A DNA stretch of 64,000 bases from Brienomyrus brachyistius. Its lineage: Eukaryota; Chordata; Actinopteri; Osteoglossiformes; Mormyridae. The position numbers were made by a program, and so were the translations under genes. Each line of letters starts with the position of its first letter. Within the stretch, counting starts at the first letter, position 1. Under the pieces are notes generated by a model that saw only the letters and a program-made list of their open reading frames with translations, was not told where the DNA came from and did no database searches. Shown here piece by piece: positions 56,878-64,000 of the stretch. The stretch is taken from positions 186,001 through 250,000 of the forward strand of contig NW_026042452.1 of assembly GCF_023856365.1 (NCBI RefSeq), in the 5' to 3' direction.

Positions 56878-57303
56878 AAGACTCAGGGACTGGAAATGGG
56901 ATTAAAACTGAAGATGTGCTCATTCCTTTGTGTATTTACAAATTTTCCTTCCGTCAGACATGAGGAGTTTGCTGCTATATTTGGCACTAATAGAGATTCT
57001 GATGCTGCTATTTTTATTGTCTATTAGTTTGTTATTATTTACAAGTTCTGTTGTGTTTTTGCATTTTTCTCTTCTGGTTAATTAACTGCTGTCTGTTTGC
57101 TGTGAAGTATGAGTGTGGTGAGTAAGACTCAGGGACTGGAAGTGGGATTACAACTAAAGATAACATGCTTATTCCTTTTTGTATTGTTTACAAATTTCCT
57201 TCCGTCAAACATGAGGAGTTTGCTGCTATATTGTGCACTAACAGAGATTCTGATGCTGCTATTTTTATTGTTTATAAATGTGTTATTGTTTCCAAGTTGA
57301 GTA
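56878..57303 (+). repeat. Tandem duplication, 246-bp period
   Basis: AAGACTCAGGGACTGGAA... starts at 56878 and again at 57124. About 180 bp are alike with scattered differences (ATGAGGAGTTTGCTGCTATA in both). Confidence 0.85.
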
Positions 57304-57830
57304 TTCAATAAATGCTAAATTGAGAAATTTTGTGTATCGTTTGTTATTATTAGTGTGATATTTTACCATGCAAATAGAGGGGAAAACGTCCAATTATCGG
57401 CCAAAAAAAATCAGCAGCATATATCGGCCATCGCCTGACCCTTGACTTGAAAAACCCATATCGGTCGACCTCTAGTAACAGTACATTCTGTCCAATTCAT
57501 CCATCGAGTTAAGTCACACACCCACTTGAGGGGGCACTCCGGCAGACGTGAGGATGGGGATGTTCTTTCCGCTATAACATCCACTGCAGAAGTACATCTC
57601 GCTCCTGTTCACAGGGCTTACTTCAATGATGAAGCAGGGCTGGTTGTCTGGACAAGAAGTTGTCCTGCTGCTGGGTCTCGGTGCCGTTTTTCCACCTAAG
57701 CTTGAAGGTGGAAATGTGTTCCAACTTGGTCCCTGGGACTGCAGCATAGCCAAACATCGCGAGCAGCGTCGGCCACACCCACCACCAGAACCATCACACC
57801 GTCCTATACACATAAAGAAGAACTAAAACA
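57304..57830. other. Unassigned; repeat-like and one open frame
   Basis: 57380-57475 (ATCGGCC... to CATATCGGTCGACCTCTAG) looks like an interspersed repeat end seen in fish. 57514-57813 is open on the minus strand for 99 codons, Cys/Ser/Pro-rich, preceded by a pyrimidine-rich stretch and TATAG. It could be an exon but nothing in it is recognised. Confidence 0.3.
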
Positions 57831-58786
57831 TAGAGTGTTGTGACAATCTATGCGTTAATGTTTGGCAGCATAGGTGATTCATTAAAATTATACCGAAGAA
57901 TGGAAAATGTGATATTTAGAATATTTTTTGCCATTTAGTAGCTAATTTAAGCACTTACCCAATGCCTCAATTTGTTTTAGGTCAGTAATGTCTGAGCCAA
58001 AAGAATGAATGTATGAATTTAATACAATTCACCCACTCCCACCCACACACAAATCTGAAATTCAATTTAAGACACTTCTTAAACATTAGTGCATTAACAA
58101 AAAAGGAAAATCTTAAGAGATTCAGTAGGATTTTCTATGTTAGACTTAAGCTAATAGTTCAATAGTTTTTACATATTTCAATATACCAATTTGACTTTAA
58201 TGTTGAAACAGATGCTAAAACATGGAATAATTTCATAACTAGAGAAACATGTTATTCACAAACACTAGCAAAGGTAGCTTATAGTTAAGCTTACTTAAGT
58301 CAGCAAGTCAGGCTACAGTGTGTAAGAATAGTCGTAAACGATAATTTGTCTCAGTCTTACATGACAGAATAAGTAAACAGAAAATATAAAATGGCTGAAA
58401 CAGCGTCATTAACGCCAGCTACAGTAGAGGCGCAGAAAAGGTGTCATGACTGAAGTATTCCCAAACTCTGGAAGACCGTATGCGAGCCTTTTTTGCCGCG
58501 TGTTTCTCCAGAGGCTCCGGAGCTCCGCTGGTTGACACAGCCATGTTGGTTCATGTGCAGGGGGACGAGCGGCAAATTTCTTTTTTGCAGGGTGGTAGGT
58601 GATGTCTCATTAATATTTATTAATTTACTTACAAAATGGTGCGGCACTGCATCCAAGCCTGCGGCACTCAGAGTCACAAATACAGTGGAAACCATTTGTA
58701 GTAATTACGTCTGTCTGGCTGATTTCCAACTAATTGATATTTGTATATTTATTACATGAATATAAGGTAATATAAGGTAATAGAAG
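57831..58786. other. No gene recognised
   Basis: AT-rich sequence. Short frames near 58444-58759 on both strands have no identifiable motif. Confidence 0.5.
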
Positions 58787-59223
58787 AGGTATTTAATGGT
58801 TTTCCATCTGAGGAATTTGCAAAAAACTGCAGTGCATGATGGGTCGGACCTAAAGGCTGCCTTAACGTCCTCATCTGTATGACGACATACATCAAGACTA
58901 GGAAGGTGCATAATGTTCATGTCTGGTTGCGTTTGTTGGTCCAGAAAGTAATTCAATTTCGCCATGTAGGTTACGTTCTTAAAAACTGCTTGGATATAGC
59001 CCGATTATATGCTGTGGGCCTTTTAATTTCTTTGTTTACCAGGTAGGCTACCTTCTTTAAACTGCGTTTTGTTAGACTACATATTTAGGGAGGTCTTTAT
59101 AAATTTATAGTAGTCTTCATAAATATGTACATAGTTTAGCCTAACCCAGCCACTTAAGGGAGAAAGCCAGCTCAACTAGGTGTCGGTCCCAAGCCCGGAT
59201 TAATGGGGAGGGTTGGCGTCAAG
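58787..59223 (-). repeat. Interspersed repeat R1, copy 2 (SINE-free)
   Basis: Reverse-complement partner of 44345-45015. It keeps a central segment missing there and lacks the SINE, and it preserves the unoccupied target near 58799-58812. Confidence 0.8.
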
Positions 59224-59440
59224 AAATAAAGAGACTGTATCTTCACTGCATGACTGATGTCAAAATGTGTGAAATATGTGGTTGTATTAATAAATGCATT
59301 AAAGTAGGTTAATGATTCTGTGCTGTCTAAATTGTATAGAAAATTTCTACGTATAGCCAAACAAATCTCCTCCTGTTTGAAAAGGCATAGAAAAAGCAAT
59401 TTAGCCACTAAAACTTTACAGTTTTTGTGAGGGACAGTCG
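59224..59440. other. No gene recognised
   Basis: AT-rich sequence between two repeats. Confidence 0.5.
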
Positions 59441-59460
59441 AATTCTCTCGTTTCTCTCGT

Positions 59461-59620
59461 CAAGTTTTTTTGTGATCCTGCACCTACACTTTGCCGGCCC
59501 CAGGAGGATGGGCTCCCCCTTTGAGTTTGGTCCCTCCCAAGGTTTCTTCCTTCTTGGGAGTTTTTCCATGCTATCGGCGCCTATGGCTTACTCACTGGGG
59601 GCTTTGGGTGGGCATGATAT
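59461..59620 (+). repeat. Fish-type interspersed repeat fragment
   Basis: AGGATGGGCTCCCCCTTTGA, CCCAAGGTTTCTTCC and GGGAGTTTTTCC in this order resemble a repeat segment I associate with ray-finned fish genomes. Class not assigned. Confidence 0.5.
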
Positions 59621-59853
59621 AAAGCAAAGCATTTTCCCTCCCAGTTTCCTCCTCTGGTCCACATTGCAGGACCATCAGCCATCAGAAACAGCCAGACGGT
59701 CTCCTTCAGCTTCTTTAGTGTCCTTGGAAGCCAAGGCAGTTTTAGGTCTGAGAAGAGGTTTATCAGAAGGACACATATTACGTCGTTTGTCCTGAAATGT
59801 AACATGGGGAGGAAAAGTTAAGCGGTTTAGTCAGATTGGAGTCGTTTATTCAG

Positions 59854-60227
59854 CAGTGGCAGCGCCAGTGACTTAATGCTACAGGTGCTATAGGGGAGTG
59901 AGATTATTTAGACCGGGTGCTTTAGCTTTTCAGCTTATGTAGATGGTGTATAGAAGCACACAGCACGATAAGCTACAGCATGGATAAAATAGGATAAAAT
60001 ATGAAATTCTAACGTCTAGCTCACAGAGCCTCTATGTGTACTTTGAAGAAAAAATACACTACAAGTATGCTGTAAAAACCGCAAAAATGTCTTACACAAT
60101 ATACAGATTTTACAGATAGTTAAAGAAAAAATGAAACCAATATTTTGGGGGTGCTGTGGGGGTACTATGGTCATTGGAGGAGGAGCTAGAGCCCCCCCCC
60201 CCAAGCTTTTCCTTGGTGCTGCCACTG
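59854..60227. mobile_element. hAT-type MITE, 374 bp
   Basis: Termini CAGTGGCAGCGCC and GGTGCTGCCACTG are inverted repeats with one mismatch. TTATTCAG (59846-59853) and TTGTTCAG (60228-60235) flank it directly, an 8-bp target duplication with one difference, as expected for the hAT superfamily. No transposase inside; a C-run of about 11 lies near 60192. Confidence 0.8.
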
Positions 60228-60235
60228 TTGTTCAG

Positions 60236-60902
60236 ATTAAAAGTAACATTGTCATTAATAAACAGTACTCTGATCAAATTTTTGCATGTACAAACACAAT
60301 CAAAGTTTAACCACATGTTTAGACACAATTCACACACCTGTTACATTTCCATAATGCTAAGACTCTCTACACTTACTTCATCCACTTTCTTGTTTGGTAC
60401 ACAGTCATTTGATGGATGTGTAAGATCATTACCAGACCGTCTGCTGCAAACTCTACAGTTAATGAATGGCTGCAAAAACACACAGACACACAAAAACAGT
60501 ATTTAAAGAGTGGTGGGCAATAAATACAGTGAGAGAAGGTGTAGTAAAGATATATCTAATGATTTAAGGCAGAGCTGCTGGAGTGCAGGGTTTAATGACA
60601 CAGAACAATTTTAGAGGAAAGAGCTTCCAAAGCAGGGTCACCATAAGGCTATATTATACAAAGCAAGTTCATCTAAAAGTATGAACAACAAATCCCGTTT
60701 AACTGAACACTGCTCTGTATTAAAATACTGTCCTCCGATCAAGCTAAGTGGTCCTGTAGTTCACTATTTAAAGAGGTAAATTTAAAGGGTAATTCACACT
60801 GCACATCTACCCTGCTCTGACCAGGTTTAATTACTGGCTTTCTAATTAAAACAAGAGTTAAGTCCTGCCCTTTCACCACAAAACACCACAGAGTGCAGCC
60901 AG
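60236..60902. other. No gene recognised
   Basis: Ordinary sequence; short frames without motifs. Confidence 0.5.
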
Positions 60903-61167
60903 AGCTAACCTGAATAGGGGCATCAAGGTTGCCAGGCAGGCAGAGAAACAGAAAATAGAGGTCTACTTCACATACAACAACCCACAGTGGGTGTGGCAGG
61001 GAATACAACACATTACAAACTTCAAAGGCAACAACACCGTCACTGTTAACAGCAACGCCCTTTTAGCAAAGGAGCTAAACAGCTTCTTTGCTCGTCTGGA
61101 GGAACACAGAGCAGACATAGCCACACTGCCCCCTCCCCCAATCTCCAGCACTCACAGACTCCCTCTG
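60903..61167 (+). pseudogene. L2-like LINE fragment, region before the RT domain
   Basis: Reads ANLNRGIKVARQAEKQKIEV, then QWVWQGIQHITNFKGNN, then LAKELNSFFARLEE in one frame. This is the conserved linker between endonuclease and reverse transcriptase in L2/Rex-type fish LINEs (W-GIQ-IT-YK and LN-FFARFE motifs). The RT core is absent; a CR1 tail follows. Confidence 0.75.
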
Positions 61168-61204
61168 CAGGAACACCACGCGAGAAGGCACATTGCATCT
61201 CTAG

Positions 61205-61767
61205 GTGTGTGGAGTTTAAGACAAGGCAAGTGATGCTACGATAATATAATTCCTTGGTAAGACCCCACCTAGAATATTGTGTGCGGGTTTGGTTACCATA
61301 CCTTAAGAAGGACATTGCTGCCTTGGAAAAGGTGCAACGTAGGGCAACGAGAATGATTCCTGGTCTTAGAGGAATGTCTAATGAGGAGAGGTTAGCTGAG
61401 CTGAATCTGTTTAGCCTCGAGCAAAGGAGACTAAGGGGGGACATAATCCAGGTGTTTAAGATTCTAACAGGTCTGGATGCTGTTCAGCCAAATGGCTATT
61501 TCAATGTTAGTTTAAATACCAGAACTCGTGGCCATAAGTGGAAATTAGCTGGAGAACATTTTAAAACGAATTTGATGAAGCATTTCTGTACACAGCGTGT
61601 AGTTAGAGTATGGAATAGTCTTCCTGTTATTGTAACACAAGCTAAAACCCTGGGTTCTTTTAAATCAGAGCTAGATAAGATTTTTGAGCTATTAGCTAAG
61701 TTCTCCTCAAAGGAGCTTGATGGGCCGAATGGCCTCCTCTCATTTGTAAATCTCTTTGGTTCTTATG
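61205..61767 (+). mobile_element. CR1-type LINE, 5'-truncated 3' end
   Basis: An open frame from 61254 begins MVRPHLEYCVRVWLPYLKKD and continues with EKVQRRATRMIPGLRGMS and FSLEQRRLRGDIIQVFKIL, the C-terminal end of CR1 reverse transcriptases, then NSLPVIVTQAKTLGSFKSEL. The 3' end has GATGGGCCGAATGGCCTCCT and closes with TTCTTATG (61760-61767), the CR1 terminal octamer. No stop occurs before the end, so the frame runs on into the L2 piece by chance. Confidence 0.85.
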
Positions 61768-61910
61768 AGTCAGCTTACAGAGATGAGGTCCAGAAACTGA
61801 TAGGTTGGAGTTCAGCAAACAATTTGGCACTAAACAGCACAAAGACAAAGGAATCACTGACTTCAGGAAGGATGGAGGCGACACTGGCCTGCCTAGATGG
61901 ATGGATGGAT
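61768..61910 (+). pseudogene. L2-like LINE fragment, RT C-terminal side
   Basis: Reads SAYRDEVQKLIGWSSANNLA then LNSTKTKE, the conserved stretch after the catalytic part of L2-type RTs. The expected DFRKDGG-like continuation is frameshifted. Ends in (GGAT)n. Together with 60903-61167 it suggests one L2 copy with a deletion and a CR1 tail inside. Confidence 0.7.
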
Positions 61911-62285
61911 GTTTTTATTGACATTGTAAGTACAATGAGATTTAGTTTGGAACGCGCCAGCAGCTACACAGTATATTTACAATTATATAGATTGTGAGGC
62001 ATAAAATAAGGTGTGAGTAATATAACATAACGACATAATATAAGTAATCATTAATTAATCATTACAGATGGTATGAGGTGTGAACCGCTAGGCTGCTATG
62101 GCATGTTTGGTATCAAACCGATGGAAAATCACTCCAGTTTCCAAATCTGGTCAGTGGTTACCACGAAAGTGAATATATCAAAAGTTACACCAGCCTAACG
62201 AAAATCATCAATACAAGGGAAATCACTCTGGTCATAAATCTCAAAAGGACTGATACAGACCCCCTTCCGAAAGCCCGCCAAATGG
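61911..62285. other. No gene recognised
   Basis: AT-rich; no clear repeat or frame. Confidence 0.5.
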
Positions 62286-63000
62286 ATGGTCAGCCATTGG
62301 TCCAGGAGTCGAATTCCTGGTCACTCCTATTCACGAACTTTACACTATAAAACCTGGCACCTCAGAACAAAGCCAGGAGAGGAGAAACAGAAGGGAGGAG
62401 AAAACAAAAGACCATCAGCACGAAGAGAGGCAGAGAACATCAGCCCAAGAGAAGAGAAGCCCACAAGAAGCCCTCCTGAAGCCTATCAGTGAAGACCCAG
62501 CTGGACAGAGAACTGCAACCAAGCCCAAGCTTCACCAGGAGAGGGAATCAGAGGGGCTCCACTCCAACAACCGCTGCAAACACCGCGCCTCCCTGAGTGC
62601 CATCACCCATCAGCTCATCAGCCTCCGCAACCAACTGCCAAGACCCCCCCCCCCCCCACTCTGCAACCAAGTAAACAAACTTCCTTTCATTTATAACAAC
62701 CTAAACTCCTATTCACCTGCTATATTACTTTAGGACAGTATTTCCACAAATTGCTTGCTTTGCAGAACAGTATTTTCCCTTTTAAGGTTACTCATTTTAA
62801 ATCTGGTCATTGCATTTTCATGATTACATTGTTTGTGTCCACTCCGTTATTTCGTGTTTATTGTTTGTTAGGTGTAATGTCTGTCTTATGTTAGTTATAG
62901 GAATAAATGCATGTCTTTTACACAACTTCAGCCTCCGTTCATTGAGTGCTCACAAGAATCCCTGCCTGTGCGATCTACGCTCTGAAACCTCAAATTCGCC
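62286..63000 (+). mobile_element. LTR-like control region (tentative)
   Basis: TATAAAA at 62346-62352 is followed by a purine-rich stretch of about 250 bp, a 14-base C-run at 62645-62658, and AATAAA at 62902-62907 followed by a T-rich stretch. This TATA-to-polyadenylation layout in a non-coding stretch resembles U3-R-U5 of an LTR. Ends and target duplication were not found. It could also be a short non-coding transcript unit. Confidence 0.3.
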
Positions 63001-64000
63001 TGAAATATCGCGAGACTCTCTCTCATTGGCCGTGAGGGGAGCTTCGCTACCGATCGTTTACATTACCTGGTGACGCAGCTCGTTGGACAAGCCTTCTATT
63101 CTAACCCAGGTTATTACGTGATACTGGTTATTAATGAGTTCCATTTAAGTCACACATTAACAGACTCACGGTGTTTCGCAATTGAGTTTGAGCCGACCAT
63201 TCAGCATAAAAATTGGTTAATAATCACAAGGCACAAGGTTTAAACTTATTCTGAGCACACAATTTAAACTTTTTATGACCGAACGTGCAGTGAAGAAGCG
63301 CTACTGTCAACTGGTTGCAAAAGTCGCACTCATGGCAATCTGAAGGCATTTAAGCGGGATCATATGGGCTTATTATAGTTATTTTTATTTCTATTATTAG
63401 TAGTTATATTATTTTGTTTTATTTTCGGTGATTTCATTGTAGTTCTTTCGTATTAAACTGCAGTAAACTTTAACCCTATGTCTGACGAGATTCTCAGATG
63501 TAGCGCTTTGTTTCCAGGTTCAATTCGGACGAGTGTCTCCGTTTCTATATATCCTGGGAGAGATCTCTCTATTAGCGAATGGGAATACTTGTTATGAGGT
63601 TCTAACCTAAATTATGTTGCGCTTGGACATAAGACCGATAGCTTAGTTACCTATCAGGATCATACTCGTATGTGTGTGCCTGCTTTAGACAAAGCAAGTT
63701 TAACACAACTTTGCGCTGTGAGCCAAGTGTGTGTCATTTAGAAATTGGGAGTCTCCTGTGCTTGAGACCCGCCGTGGTTAAGCACCATTTGCGACGAGAT
63801 ATAGTGCACTCACAATTTAAATCTGTCGCCGTAACGCGTGCGCCGTCTCGCTTCAGTAATTGTTTTAAGGGGTTTTATACTGTGCAAGGCACAGAAGAAG
63901 GCCACAAGCAGCATGCGCATGCATTAAATGTGTGTGTCACTCATCTAGCGTCGGCAACCGCCTAGCTATATCTTTGGTTACCTCTAGTGGTCAGGCATAG
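63001..64000. other. No gene recognised
   Basis: No recognised domain in the short frames, including 97 codons at 63672-63965. A few CpG-containing stretches (near 62990-63080 and 63830-63850); nothing further can be supported. Confidence 0.5.

Noticed and set aside
61254..61997. A 247-codon host gene.
   Set aside because: The frame is a CR1 3' end running by chance into an L2-like fragment and a GGAT microsatellite.

Overview
The window looks like ray-finned fish nuclear DNA. The evidence is a Tc1-type transposon, CR1 and L2 LINE tails, a tRNA-derived SINE of the kind common in fish, hAT-type MITEs, Ty3/Gypsy remnants, and no compact coding organisation. I cannot name the species. No intact host protein-coding gene is visible. 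Sequence similarities are by eye; no search was run.

Bases 1-42621 are one complex satellite array that enters from the left edge. Its parts are (i) a 71-bp tRNA-like unit, 59 full copies plus one fragment; (ii) an AT-rich spacer of about 74 bp that separates tRNA-like units at a 145-bp period; (iii) a block of 660-730 bp, called B here, present 31 times including truncated and rearranged copies; (iv) a 1771-bp element with the hallmarks of a solo LTR (TG...CA ends, imperfect inverted termini, a TTGA target duplication, AATAAA), present nine times, seven complete. The usual order is B - tRNA - spacer - tRNA - [LTR] - B. All complete LTR copies sit at the same site with the same target duplication, and LTR-free repeats show the empty site. 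The LTR therefore inserted once and was then amplified with the satellite. Larger-scale events are visible: a 2036-bp tandem duplication, an inverted duplication with perfect 95-bp arms, and junction deletions at short homologies.

Bases 42622-49140 are a mosaic: a 270-bp direct duplication flanking a diverged stray piece of block B, a SINE with an 11-bp target duplication whose empty site survives in an inverted paralogue at 58.8 kb, a decayed Gypsy integrase, a hAT end, a promoter-like region leading into a lysine-rich open exon with a good splice donor, and a transposon relic.

Bases 49320-54366 are a second, unrelated satellite of about 21 units (200-270 bp) built around expanding (TA)n tracts. 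A Tc1-type element with an internally deleted transposase and a purine-rich, proline-coding retroelement-like segment are inserted in it. A last satellite piece lies near 56820.

Bases 56880-64000 hold a local tandem duplication, the inverted paralogue of the 44.3-kb repeat, a hAT-type MITE with an 8-bp target duplication, a CR1 tail inside L2 remnants, and an LTR-like stretch with TATA and AATAAA. The tRNA/LTR composite satellite is the most unusual object here.
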